Numbered from the stretch's first letter, positions 52,077 to 61,474 are shown. The stretch: 64,000 nt of DNA from UBA4742 sp963734965 (GCA_963734965.1 CAVTJK010000003.1:620001-684000); one strand, 5' to 3'. Numbers and translations: made by a program. Notes: generated by a model from the letters alone, not told the origin.

Positions 52077-53318
52077 TCAGGCTGTGGCGTTGGTCACCCG
52101 AGCATCGTCGACCTTGCCGTAACGCCGGCGGAACAGGATCGAGGCGACCAATCCGGCGGGCAGGGGCAACCAGTACGACACGACCCGGTAGGCCAGGGTG
52201 GCCAGCAGGGCGTCGGCCGGTTTGATGCCGGCGGCGACGAGGGCGGCGGTGAGTCCCAGCTCGACGAAGCCCAGACCGCCCGGCGTGATCGGGATCATCG
52301 AGAGCACGGCCGCCGCGCCATAGGCCAGCAGGATCAGGCTGAGCTTGGGCTTGGCTCCGGTGACGGCGTAGATGGCGGCGACCAGCGCGAGGTAGTCGAG
52401 TCCCCAGTTGCCGACGGCGGCGGCCAGCGCGGTCCGCCAGCGCGGTCCGAGCGTCGCCACCATCACGTCGCGCTGCTGCACGAGTCCGGCCGCGGTCGGT
52501 CCTCCTATCGACGGCTCGGCCGAGCCTCCGTCACCGCCAGGGTCGCCCTGGTGGTCCGCCTGCCACCGGTGCTTGAGCCTCATGACGCGACGAGCCGGGA
52601 GGATGATGTGGAGGATGACCCAATGGCCGATTCGTTCGACCCACCGACCGACGGCGTTCAGCGGACGGTCGAAGCGCACGAGGGTGAAGACCAGGGCGAA
52701 CAGCACGCCGAACAGCAGCGCTCCACCCCACGCGATGACGGCGAGATCACCGGGAACCGGCGCGGTCAGGATCGAGCCGACCACGGCGACCATCGGCAGG
52801 GCGAAGAGCACGCCGTTCGAGACGATCGAGGTGGCGGCCAGCGCGGCGCCCGCCGTGGGCCGGTTCACGCCCGAGACCGACAGCATGCGGTAGCCGGTTG
52901 CCGCGCCCACCGCGGCCCCGCCGGGCACGACCTTGCTGACCGCGTTCGACACGAGTTGGGCGGTGGCGGCCACGAACCACGACACCTGGGGCAAGGCGGT
53001 GCGCGTGAGCTTCCACTGGCAGGCGAAGCTGCCCGCTTCGAGGGGGAGGATGACGACGAACCACCACTTGATGCTGGTGAGCTTGGGGATCTGCTCCCAC
53101 ACGTCGAGCAGCTGGGGCAGCAACAGGTAGAGGGCGATGGCGCTGGCGAGGAGGGCCAGCACCCGACCGAGGATGCGGGGCCAGGTCGCCGGTTCGACGG
53201 CGATGTCCTCGGGGGGCATCGACGCGGGCGTGGTGGCGCCGAGCGTTGGCTCGAGGGCCGGACGGCCCGACCGGGGCGGCCGGCGCTCGGGGTCGATGTC
53301 CACGTCGGGGTCCGGCAC
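52077..53318 (-). CDS. Flippase-like UPF0104 integral membrane protein
   Basis: A 413-residue protein with a Pro-rich cytosolic N-terminus of about 45 residues and about eight helices of the UPF0104/LPG-synthetase membrane domain. Motifs are VSNAVSKVVPGGAAVGAATGYRML and IPITPGGLGFVELGLTAAL, both usual in this family, with a charged, Gly-rich cytosolic loop (DHQGDPGGDGGSAEPSIGG) in the middle. A role in moving a lipid or lipid-linked glycan is inferred. It lies 45 bp downstream of the CoA-transferase gene (same strand) and may share its transcript and the palindrome at 54624. Confidence 0.8.
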   Translation of the reverse strand: MPDPDVDIDPERRPPRSGRPALEPTLGATTPASMPPEDIAVEPATWPRILGRVLALLASAIALYLLLPQLLDVWEQIPKLTSIKWWFVVILPLEAGSFACQWKLTRTALPQVSWFVAATAQLVSNAVSKVVPGGAAVGAATGYRMLSVSGVNRPTAGAALAATSIVSNGVLFALPMVAVVGSILTAPVPGDLAVIAWGGALLFGVLFALVFTLVRFDRPLNAVGRWVERIGHWVILHIILPARRVMRLKHRWQADHQGDPGGDGGSAEPSIGGPTAAGLVQQRDVMVATLGPRWRTALAAAVGNWGLDYLALVAAIYAVTGAKPKLSLILLAYGAAAVLSMIPITPGGLGFVELGLTAALVAAGIKPADALLATLAYRVVSYWLPLPAGLVASILFRRRYGKVDDARVTNATA

Positions 53319-53363
53319 GGCTCAACGTTATTGCCCAACGCGACCTTGGCGACGCTCCGTGGC

Positions 53364-54614
53364 TCAGCCCAGGGCGCCGCTGGCGCGGAGCTCGGCGATC
53401 TGGGCGTCGTCCCAACCGAGCACGTCGCGCAGCACCTCGTCCGAGTGTTGCCCGACGGTCGGCGCCTTGGCCGGCGCGGGCAGCTCCTCGCCCATCATCT
53501 TGATGGGGGTCGACAACATGTCGGCACCGTGCTCGGCCGCCCCCCACACGAAGCCGAGGCGATCGGCGAACTGGGGGTCGTCGGCGATCGTCTTGGGTGT
53601 GTTCACGGGCGCGATCGTGGTGTTGACGGTCTCGCTCCAGGCGATCCAGTCGGCGCTCGTGCGCGTACGGAAGATCTTCTCGAGCTCGTCGCGCAACTCG
53701 AGGTCACCGACCGCGTGATCGGCGTACTGCGCGCCAGGATGGGACTCGAAGAGGTCGGCGCGACCCACCCCCTCGCAGAAGTTCTTCCAGAACTCTCGCT
53801 CGCTGGCCATGAACAGGACGTGGCCGTCCGAGGATTCGTAGATCTGGTAGCGCACGCCGTCCTTCATCCCGGCCGTGCCTGGCGCTCGGCGCTCGTAGTT
53901 GTCGGACTTGTTGCCCGTGACCTCGGACTGCGGGCGCTCGTAGGCCTTGTGGGTCTCGCTGCGATACCAGTCGAAGGCGGCGGCGGCGTCGCTCTGGGCG
54001 ATCTCCATGCGGCAGCCCTCGCCTGTCTCTCGCGCCCGGATGATCCCGGCCAGGACCCCGAGCGCGCCGTAGAGCGGTCCGGCGTTGATGCCGATCGACA
54101 CGTGCTCGGGCAGATGGCAGTGGCCCTCGTCGTCGTATTCGGGGTTCACGATGCCGGCCCAGGTGTCATAGGCGACACCGTGGCTCGGCAGCTTGGCGTA
54201 GGGCCCCGTCATGCCGTAGCCGGAGATGGTGCAGAACACGATCCGCGGGTTCACCTCGCGCAGCTGGTCGAATCCGAGGCCGCGGCGCTCGAGGGCGCCC
54301 GGACGCATGGCCTCGATGACGGCATCGGCCTCGGTGGCCAGGGCGAGGAACGTGGCCACGCCTTCGGCGGTCTTGAGGTCGAGCACGATGCTGCGCTTGC
54401 CGCGGTTGAGGTGCAGGTGCATCAGCGACACGCCCTCGACGATGGGCCACGTCATCTCCCGGATGTAGTCACCCTGCGGCGACTCGACCTTGAGCACGTC
54501 GGCTCCGAGGTCGACGAGCGTCGACGTGATGGCGGCGGGCCCGAGCAGCGAGGCCTCGAGGATGCGGACGCCGGCCAGCGGAGCCGGCGTGGCGGAGGAG
54601 GAGCCGTTGGTCAT
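53364..54614 (-). CDS. CaiB/BaiF family CoA-transferase
   Basis: Family III CoA-transferase of 416 residues, which moves CoA between carboxylic acids through an aspartyl-CoA intermediate. The catalytic Asp lies in EIAQSDAAAAFDW (about residue 209). The N-terminal motif LAGVRILEASLLGPAAI and NRGKRSIVLDLKTAEG are typical, as is the terminal domain GFVWGAAEHGADML. The substrate pair is unknown; members occur in carnitine, bile-acid and methyl-branched acid metabolism. It lies beside the ferredoxin genes on the other strand, and a palindrome CTGAC-N5-ATCAG is 9 bp before its start. Confidence 0.86.
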   Translation of the reverse strand: MTNGSSSATPAPLAGVRILEASLLGPAAITSTLVDLGADVLKVESPQGDYIREMTWPIVEGVSLMHLHLNRGKRSIVLDLKTAEGVATFLALATEADAVIEAMRPGALERRGLGFDQLREVNPRIVFCTISGYGMTGPYAKLPSHGVAYDTWAGIVNPEYDDEGHCHLPEHVSIGINAGPLYGALGVLAGIIRARETGEGCRMEIAQSDAAAAFDWYRSETHKAYERPQSEVTGNKSDNYERRAPGTAGMKDGVRYQIYESSDGHVLFMASEREFWKNFCEGVGRADLFESHPGAQYADHAVGDLELRDELEKIFRTRTSADWIAWSETVNTTIAPVNTPKTIADDPQFADRLGFVWGAAEHGADMLSTPIKMMGEELPAPAKAPTVGQHSDEVLRDVLGWDDAQIAELRASGALG

Positions 54615-54623
54615 GGCTCATAT

Positions 54624-54638
54624 CTGACACTCCATCAG
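54624..54638. promoter_or_regulatory. Palindrome CTGAC-N5-ATCAG, putative operator
   Basis: CTGACACTCCATCAG lies inside a longer inverted repeat ATCTGA-N7-TCAGAT and 9 bp upstream of the CoA-transferase start, and 114 bp upstream of the divergent ferredoxin gene. It resembles the sites at 31059 and 32816. Confidence 0.5.
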
Positions 54639-54752
54639 ATTCGAGAGCAAACTGGGTCGCGATCGGGCACCGGGCCGTGGCGACCGTGCCATGATGAGCC
54701 GTCTGACGTGCTGTCCGGACGAGAACAGCGACCTGAGCCGTAGGGGGACGAG

Positions 54753-54947
54753 ATGCGAGTGGTGGTCGACTTCGATCTGTGCGAGAGCAATGCGATCTGC
54801 ATGGGAATCGCGCCCGAGGTCTTCGAGGTCCGCGACGACGACTTCCTCTACGTGCTGAACGAGACGCCTCCCGAGGCGATGCGCCCCAAGATCGAAGAGG
54901 CGGTGCAACGCTGCCCGAAGCAGGCCATCTCGATCGTCGAGGAGTGA
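54753..54947 (+). CDS. Small [3Fe-4S]-type ferredoxin
   Basis: A 64-residue acidic ferredoxin. Three cluster Cys at 10, 16 and 54 (DLCESNAICM and QRCPKQAI) match the CYP-partner type of actinobacteria that carries a [3Fe-4S] cluster, where the second of the usual four Cys is replaced. The segment IAPEVFEVRDDDF is typical. It lies 37 bp before the reductase gene on the same strand, so the two form an electron-transfer chain. The final acceptor would normally be a P450, and none is in the window; the KshA-like oxygenase is a candidate acceptor by proximity only. Confidence 0.88.
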   Translation: MRVVVDFDLCESNAICMGIAPEVFEVRDDDFLYVLNETPPEAMRPKIEEAVQRCPKQAISIVEE

Positions 54948-54984
54948 CCAGGGCCTGCCGCGGCGATCGTCGACGGAGGCGTCG

Positions 54985-56190
54985 GTGATCGGATCGGTCG
55001 TCATCGTCGGCGCCTCGCTGGCGGGCATGCACGCCGCGCAGACGCTTCGCCATGACGGCTTCGAGGGACGGATCACCGTCATCGACGCCGATCCGTGCAC
55101 TCCCTATGATCGGCCGCCGCTCTCGAAGCAGGTGCTGGCCGGCGAGTGGGACTCGGAACGGATCGTCCTGCCCGCGGCCCAGGCCGATCTCGGGATCGAC
55201 TGGATGCTCGGCCGGCGGGCCATGCGCCTCGATCGCAGCGACCGTTTCGTCGGCCTCGACGGCAACGACCGGGTCGGCTACGACGGGCTCATCATCGCCA
55301 CGGGTGCGGCGGCCCGCTGGCTGCCGGGCAGCGAGGCGCTCGACGGGGTCCACGTGCTGCGCACCCTCGACGACTGCCTGGCTCTGCGCGCCGCACTCGA
55401 CGCGGGGCCCGAGCGCGTCGTCGTGGTCGGCGCCGGCTTCATCGGGGCCGAGGTGGCGGCGACGTGTCGTGGCCGAGGGCTGGCCGTCACGCTGCTCGAA
55501 GCGGCACCGGTCCCCCTCGAACGGGCTCTCGGCGCCCGCATCGGCTCGGTGATGGCCGACCTGCACCGCGAGCACGAGGTCGATCTGCGCCTGGGCGTAG
55601 GCGTCGACGCCCTCGAAGGTGACGACCGTGTTCGGGCCGTTCGCCTCGGTGACGGCTCGGTCGTCGAGGCCGAGGTCGTGGTGGTCGGTGTGGGCGTGAG
55701 CCCGAACACCTCGTGGTTGGAAGGCTCGGGCCTCAACATCGACAACGGCGTCGTGTGCGACGAGACGCTCCTGGCCGCGCCGGGCATCACCGCCGCCGGC
55801 GACATCGCCCGCTGGCCCTCGAAGCGCTTCGGTGAGTACCTGCGGGTCGAGCACTGGGAGACGGCGGTGCAGATGGGCGAGGCGGCGGCGCGCCGGCTGT
55901 TGGCCGAGGACTCCGATGCCGCGCCCGAGGCGTTCGATCCCGTGCCATGGTTCTGGAGCGACCAGTACGACCGCAAGATCCAGCTGGCCGGCCGTTCGAG
56001 CGCGGACGACGATGTCGAGGTGGTCCTGGGTTCGCTCGACGAGCGCCGCTTCGTCGCCCTCTACGGCCGCCAGGGAACCGTCGTCGGGGTGCTGGGCATG
56101 AACCGACCCGCCCATGTGGCCCGCCTTCGGGCCCTGGTCGAGGACCAGGTGCCGTGGGCCGAGGGCCTCGAACGGGCTCGAGCCGACTGA
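54985..56190 (+). CDS. NAD(P)H-ferredoxin reductase (FAD-dependent pyridine nucleotide-disulfide type)
   Basis: A 401-residue reductase of the rhodocoxin/putidaredoxin reductase type, with two Rossmann folds. The FAD site is VVIVGASLAGMHAAQTL at residues 5-21, the NAD(P) site is VVVGAGFIGAEVAATC at about 145, and TAAGDIARWPS closes FAD binding. It supplies electrons to the adjacent ferredoxin. The GTG at 54985 is chosen; there is a good Gly-rich start (VIGSVVIVG). Its TGA overlaps the start of the Nudix gene by one base (TGATG), so that gene is co-translated. Confidence 0.88.
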   Translation: MIGSVVIVGASLAGMHAAQTLRHDGFEGRITVIDADPCTPYDRPPLSKQVLAGEWDSERIVLPAAQADLGIDWMLGRRAMRLDRSDRFVGLDGNDRVGYDGLIIATGAAARWLPGSEALDGVHVLRTLDDCLALRAALDAGPERVVVVGAGFIGAEVAATCRGRGLAVTLLEAAPVPLERALGARIGSVMADLHREHEVDLRLGVGVDALEGDDRVRAVRLGDGSVVEAEVVVVGVGVSPNTSWLEGSGLNIDNGVVCDETLLAAPGITAAGDIARWPSKRFGEYLRVEHWETAVQMGEAAARRLLAEDSDAAPEAFDPVPWFWSDQYDRKIQLAGRSSADDDVEVVLGSLDERRFVALYGRQGTVVGVLGMNRPAHVARLRALVEDQVPWAEGLERARAD

Positions 56191-56696
56191 TGAGCGTGAC
56201 CTCCTCCGCCACCGAGCTCGTCGACCATCTCGACGAGGACGGAGCCGTCGCGGGAGCGGTGACCCGTCAGGCCATGCGCGACGGCAACCTGCGCCATCGC
56301 ACGGTCGCCATCGTGGTCGTCAACACGCGCAACGAGGTGCTCGTCCACCAGCGCGCCGACTGGAAGGACGTCTGGCCGTCGCGGTGGGACGTCGCCTTCG
56401 GCGGAGTCGTCGGCGCCGGCGAGGCATGGGAGGACGCGGCCGAACGTGAGCTGCTCGAAGAGGCCGGTGTGCGCACGCCGCTCGAGTACCTCGGCGAGGA
56501 CACCTATGACGACGACCACGTGCGCGAGGTGGCGCGCATCTATCGCACCCGCGCGGATGGTCCCTTCAGCCACGACGACGGCGAGGTGGTCTCGACGAGC
56601 TGGGTGCCCCTGGTCGAGCTGGCCGATTGGATCGCGGCGCACGAGCTGTGCCCGGACGGTGTAGCTCTCGTGCTCCCTCGCCTCGACGCGCCGTAG
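56190..56696 (+). CDS. Nudix hydrolase, IDI-like
   Basis: A 168-residue Nudix protein. The box spans GGVVGAGEAWEDAAE, then RELLEEAGV, with all conserved Glu and Arg residues. The N-terminal stretch HRTVAIVVVNTRNEVLVHQR and WPSRWDVAFGGV are shared with the isopentenyl-diphosphate isomerase-like and YfcD-like branch. The substrate is unknown. The ATG overlaps the stop of the reductase gene by one base. The stop is followed directly by a GC-rich hairpin shared with the convergent permease gene. Confidence 0.86.
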   Translation: MSVTSSATELVDHLDEDGAVAGAVTRQAMRDGNLRHRTVAIVVVNTRNEVLVHQRADWKDVWPSRWDVAFGGVVGAGEAWEDAAERELLEEAGVRTPLEYLGEDTYDDDHVREVARIYRTRADGPFSHDDGEVVSTSWVPLVELADWIAAHELCPDGVALVLPRLDAP

Positions 56697-56716
56697 GGCC
56701 GCCGCGAGCGCGGCCC
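56696..56716. terminator. GC-rich hairpin between convergent genes
   Basis: GGGCCGC and GCGGCCC form a 7-bp stem around a 7-base loop. It sits between the Nudix stop and the permease stop. No T-run follows on either strand, so activity as a terminator is tentative. Confidence 0.4.
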
Positions 56717-56722
56717 GTGGCG

Positions 56723-59276
56723 CTATTCCGACGCGACCGCGTCGAGGATGTCGATGTGAGTGGCGCGCCAGGCCGGGATGAGCGACGCCAGCAGGCCGAT
56801 GGCCAAACCGATGAGGGCGATGACGCCCATCTCGCGCCACGGCCACGAGAACGACTGGCTCCCCGTGAACAGAGGTTGGGTGACGGCCCACGCCACGAAC
56901 AGGCCGAAGATCATGCCGAGGACGGTGCCGTCAGCGGCCAGGATCACCGATTCAGAGCGGATCGTGCGCTGGAGTTGGCGCCGACTCATCCCCACCGAGC
57001 GGAGCAGCCCGATCTCGGGGGTGCGCTCGGTGACCGACAGGATGAGGGTGTTCACGATGCCGAACACGGCGATGGCGATGGCGAAGGCCAACAGCGCGTT
57101 CACCGACGAGATGATGGCGTTGAAGAACGATTTGATCAGCAGCGCGATCTCGTTGCCGGGGTTGACGCTCACCGTCGAGTAGCTGGCGGTCACGTCGTCG
57201 AGGTGGTTCTTGACCGCGTCGAGCTGGCCCGGTTTCACGATGATCGACATCGTCGTGGGCAGCAGGTCCGGGTCGGCGGCCAGCGCCGCCTTGGCCGAGA
57301 CCAGATCGGCGGTGATGTCGAGCGAGAACTTGGTCTCGACGCCGACGGTGAACTGCTTGGTCACCCCGTTCTTGAACACGACCGACACCGTTGAGCCGGG
57401 GGAAGGACCGCCGCCGCGACGCGCCCGACCACCCGGGCCGAGAGGGATCGCGATCTGATCGTCCGGCATCGTGGCCAGGTCGCCCGTTTCGGACTTCACC
57501 TTCAAGACGTTGGCGACCTGTTCGGGGTCGGCCGCCGACACGCGGCTGCTGAGCGTGTTGTCGTCGGCCCCGACGATCCGGCCGATGCCGCCGTAGATCG
57601 GCACGGCCGACTGGATGCCGGGAGTGGCCCGGATCTGGCGTTGGAGGTTCGGCGACAGCCCGCTGCTCGCCGAGGTCACCGTCAGGTCGGCGGTGGAGAA
57701 CTGCGAGAGCGCGTCGACCGCGTAGTCGCGTATCGCGCCTCCGGCGGCCGTTACGAAGACGACCAGGAACATGCCGATCACCAGCGCGTTGGCCGTGGTC
57801 GCGGTACGGCTCGGGTTGCGCCGCGTGTTCGACACCGCCAGCCGCGACGGCATCCCGAGCCGGCCGAGCAGGACACCGACCAGCGACGCGAAGCCGCGTG
57901 CGAGCACCGGCCCCGCGATCAGCGTGCCGAGGAACAGGAAGATCGGTCCCACGGCCACGATGAGCGCCGTTCTTGGCTGCCATCCCCCCCAGCAGGACGA
58001 CCGCGCCGAACCCGATCATGGCCATGCCGATGATCCCGCGCACCTTGCTCGTCCCGCTCCGGTCGACCGTCGCGATGCGCAGGGCTTCGAGCGGGCTGGT
58101 CCGGGCGGCGCGGAAGGCCGGGACCGTGGCCGAGACGAGGGTGACCACGAGCCCGACGACCAGGACCTCGATCACGCTCGTCGGCGAGATCACGAGGCCG
58201 ATGCCGCCCGAGCTGGTGATGTTCTTCAGGATCGGCACGACGGCCAGCAGCAGGAGGAAGAGCCCGACCCCGACGAGAAGCCCGATGGCGCTGGCCACGA
58301 TGCCGACGACGATGGCCTCGAGCCACACGGCATGGCGCACCTGTGGCCCCTGGGCGCCGAGGGCGCGGAGCAGGGCGAACTCCCGCACCCGTTGGGCGAC
58401 GACGATCGAGAAGGTGTTGTAGATGATGAGGATGCTGACGCCGAGGGCGATCCAGGCGAAGACCTGCAGCGCGGTGCCGATGAAGCTGACCAGCGCGGCG
58501 GTGTCGGCGGCCGCCTGTTCCCGCAGCGCATCCCCGGTCTGCACGTTGTACTGCTGGCCCACGGTCTTCTGCAGGTCGCTCACCAGCTGGGTCTCGCTGA
58601 GTCCCGACCGACCCTGCACGTAGATCGTGTCGTAGAGCTGCTTGCCGGCGCCGAGCTGAGAGAAGGCATCCGGCGCGCTCACGAGGATGTCACCGTCGGC
58701 GGTCGACGAGGCTCGCTGGCCGTAGCGCGTGATGCCGACGACGGTCGCCCGCTTCGTGCCCGAGGCCGTGGCCAGGTCGAGCGATTGGCCGATCGGCCAG
58801 TGCTTGTTGTTGGCCGTGGCTTGGTCGATGGCGATCTGACCGGCCTCGAGGGGCGCCCGGCCCTTCACGATGCGGTAAGGGTTCAACGCCGCGACCGGCA
58901 CCCAGAGCGAACCGTTGGCGTGCTTGAGCTGCGTTGTGTTGTTCGAGCCCAGCACGTTGAGCGGAGCCGACAGGTTGCCGGCTGCGGCCTGGACCCCTTG
59001 TGCCCCTTGGACAGTGCCGAGCAGATCGGCCGGCAGGCTGGACGTCTGGATGGCCGCACCGCGACGCGCCTGGCGCTGATCAGATTCGAGCCGTGGCTCG
59101 ACGGCGGCGTCGACCCCCTTCAGGGCGGACACGGCGTTCGACTTCAGCGTCGGCCCCAGCGAGTCGCTCAGCACGAGCGTGCCGGCCAGGAAACCGGTGC
59201 CCACGATGATGGCCAGCATCGTGGCGATGAAGCGACCGGGCTTGGCGCGGAGGTTGGCCAGGGTCAGTCGCAGCAT
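56723..59276 (-). CDS. FtsX/MacB-type ABC transporter permease, frameshifted
   Basis: About 850 residues when one extra base in a C7 run at 57984-57990 (G7 in the coding strand, probably G6) is skipped; this joins VVLLGGW to QPRTALIVAVGPIF. The N-terminal membrane helix and MacB-type periplasmic domain are followed by a first FtsX domain (LIIYNTFSIVVAQRVREFAL), a second external domain and a second FtsX domain (VNTLILSVTERTPEIGLLRS). No ATPase subunit is encoded beside it in this window. These permeases move lipids, peptides or lipoproteins or regulate cell-wall hydrolases; the substrate is unknown. Confidence 0.85.
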
Positions 59277-59357
59277 CGGACGGCGAGCCTAGGCGGGGGA
59301 CCCCGGCAAGAAGTGGTCACCCTGGCCGTCGGTCCCGTCGTCACTAGTCTCTGTCTG

Positions 59358-60011
59358 GTGCAACTGCGGGAGGTGCCGTACTGGCCCCGGTCCCGGACGT
59401 CGAAGCTGGCCGAACGACTGGTCGGCGGGGCCCTGCTCGCCGCAGTGGCCACGGCCGCACTGGCCTGGTGGATGTCGGCGGTGGAGCTGTCCAAGTGGTG
59501 GCTGCTCGTAGCCATCGCCGTGCCCTCGTTCGTCGCCGCGGGCTGGGCCACGCGTGACGAGGGTCGGGTGGCGAGATGTTTGGCCGGCGTCAGCATGGCG
59601 GTCGTGGGGGCGCTGATCTGTTGGCAGGTCTGGATCCCCGTTCCGGCCTTCTATGAGGTGTTGAGGTCGCACCACGCCTCGGCCGATGCGACCGCCGAGC
59701 AGATCATGGCTGCGACGACGCCCCCAGGCGGTTGTCGCACGCCCACGCCGGGCGAGCTCGGTGTGCTGGCCCAAGTCGGCCCGTGGGACCAGTTGTGCGT
59801 GTTCGTGGCCGCCGACAGTGGGTTCCGCAGCCTCGAGCTCCAGCGGCCCGTTGGATCGAAGGCCGACGGCCTCACGTACAGCTCGAACGGATCGCACGGC
59901 GGTGCCTGCTACCGCCGGGTGGTCGGCCACTGGTTCGCCCACGCACCCGCCAACGGGGAGGACCCGGTCGACCCGTGCCCCCGCGGCTACGAGTTCCAAG
60001 GCAGCGGTTGA
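59358..60011 (+). CDS. Hypothetical protein with two membrane helices and exported domain
   Basis: A 217-residue protein with a short cytosolic N-terminus (VQLREVPYWPRSRTSK), two or three membrane helices (LVGGALLAAVATAALAWWM, WWLLVAIAVPSFVAAGW, VSMAVVGALICWQVWI), then an exported domain with four Cys (GGCRTPTPGELG, LCVFVAAD, GGACYRR, DPCPRGYEF) that could form disulfides. GTG 59358 is chosen from coding bias; the frame is open far upstream antisense to the permease gene. It is divergent from that gene, 81 bp apart. No family is recognised. Confidence 0.65.
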   Translation: MQLREVPYWPRSRTSKLAERLVGGALLAAVATAALAWWMSAVELSKWWLLVAIAVPSFVAAGWATRDEGRVARCLAGVSMAVVGALICWQVWIPVPAFYEVLRSHHASADATAEQIMAATTPPGGCRTPTPGELGVLAQVGPWDQLCVFVAADSGFRSLELQRPVGSKADGLTYSSNGSHGGACYRRVVGHWFAHAPANGEDPVDPCPRGYEFQGSG

Positions 60012-60095
60012 GGGTGAGGGGTGAGGGAACAACTATTCGAGATTTACCGTGTATTTGTGTCGTTGCCCGTGGTTGAGGGTGGATAGCATGGACGC

Positions 60096-61474
60096 ATGTT
60101 CGATGTGGTCGACCTCGAGGATCGGTGCCAGAAGGCGGCGCTGGAGGACCTGACCTTCGCGTCGGACGACGAGTTGTGTGAGGCGGTGCAGCGTCGTGGC
60201 TCGGGCTCGGGCCGGTCTGGATGCGGCCGAGGCTCATGTGTTGGGCGAGCTCGAGAGCCGGGGGGTGTGTGATCGGGATTTCGGGGTGGGGACCGCATCG
60301 TGGGTCGCAGCTGAGACGGGTGCGCCGCGGGCTGCGTGTCGGGCTCGGGTGCGGTTGGGGACCCGACTGCGCAAGCTGTGGGCGGTCGATCAGCCGCGTT
60401 GTCGCAAGGCCGGATCGGTCTGGCCCATGCCAACGCCCTGGGCGACGCGGTGGCCAATCCTCGGGTCGGGGACCTGATCGCCGATCTGGAAGCCGAGTTG
60501 GTGGAGGCGGCGCAGCACTGCCCGTTCGAGATCTGGAAACGAGACCTGACCGTGTTGGTCGAACTCTTGGATCAGGACGGGGGCTATGACCCGAACCAGG
60601 ATCTGACCGCCAACACGTTGCACGCCAGCCTGGTCGGCGACGCCCGCCTCGTGATCTCCGGGGAGCTGGTGGGTGAGAACGCCCTGGTGGTGGCCCAGGC
60701 CCTCAACCTCAAGGCCGACGAACTGGCCCGCCGGTACCGCCACGACCACAACCAGACCGAAGACGTCGACATGCCCGCCCGTTCAACGCTGCTCGCCCTG
60801 GCGTTGGCCGAACTGTGCCGGGCCGGACTGGCCACCGACCCCGCCACCACCCGAGCCCCCCACCCCGACGTCACCCTGGTCATCCGCACCCAGAGCTCGC
60901 AGACCGGACACGACGAAGCGTCGCAGGACGACAACGACGACGACTCCGACGACGGGTGCGACGACGAGACCGGACACGCCCCACGGCTCCGCACGAACCC
61001 CGTAGCTACGTCCTGCCGGACTGGTTCGGCGTCGACGATCCACGGCCCGGGCTGTTCACCGTCGACGGGGATCGGCTCACCACCCTCGAGCGCTACCAAC
61101 ACCTGCTGTGTGACGCCGGCGTCACCGCGCTCATCGTCGACTCCCTCGGCGTGCCCCTCGACCTCGGCCAGACCGTGCGGCTGGCCACCCCGGCCCAGCG
61201 CCGGGCCCTGGCCGTCCGAGACGGCGGCTGCGTGTTCCCCGGCTGTGACGCCCCGGTGTCATGGTGCGACGCCCACCACGTCGACTGGTACGAACACGGC
61301 GGCCCCACCGACATCGCCAACCTGGCCCTGCTGTGCCGCCGCCACCACGGCATCACCCACCGCCACGGCTGGACCATGACCACCACCCCCGACCAACACT
61401 TCACCTGGACCACCCCCACCGGCCACGTGCTGCACAGCCAACGTCATCTCGGCCGACCACCTCCGGGTCCGTAA
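60096..61474 (+). pseudogene. DUF222-HNH endonuclease gene with three frameshifts
   Basis: Reading across frames gives about 459 residues. DUF222 parts are DAAEAHVLGELESRGVCDRD, RIGLAHANALGDAVANPRV and LLDQDGGYDPNQDL. The C-terminal HNH nuclease has CVFPGCDAPVSWCDAHHVDW, then GGPTDIANLALLC and RRHHGITH, all intact. Frame changes near 60190 (+1), 60390 (-1) and 61000 (-1). A locally AT-rich stretch at about 60025-60062 precedes it and probably holds the promoter. These genes are multi-copy in actinobacteria, so collapsed reads or genuine decay are both possible. The third base bias persists in each segment, arguing for recent breakage. Confidence 0.75.

Noticed and set aside
57771..59357. Long plus-strand open frame running into the gene at 59358
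   Set aside because: It is antisense to the FtsX permease and only the part after 59358 has sensible protein features.
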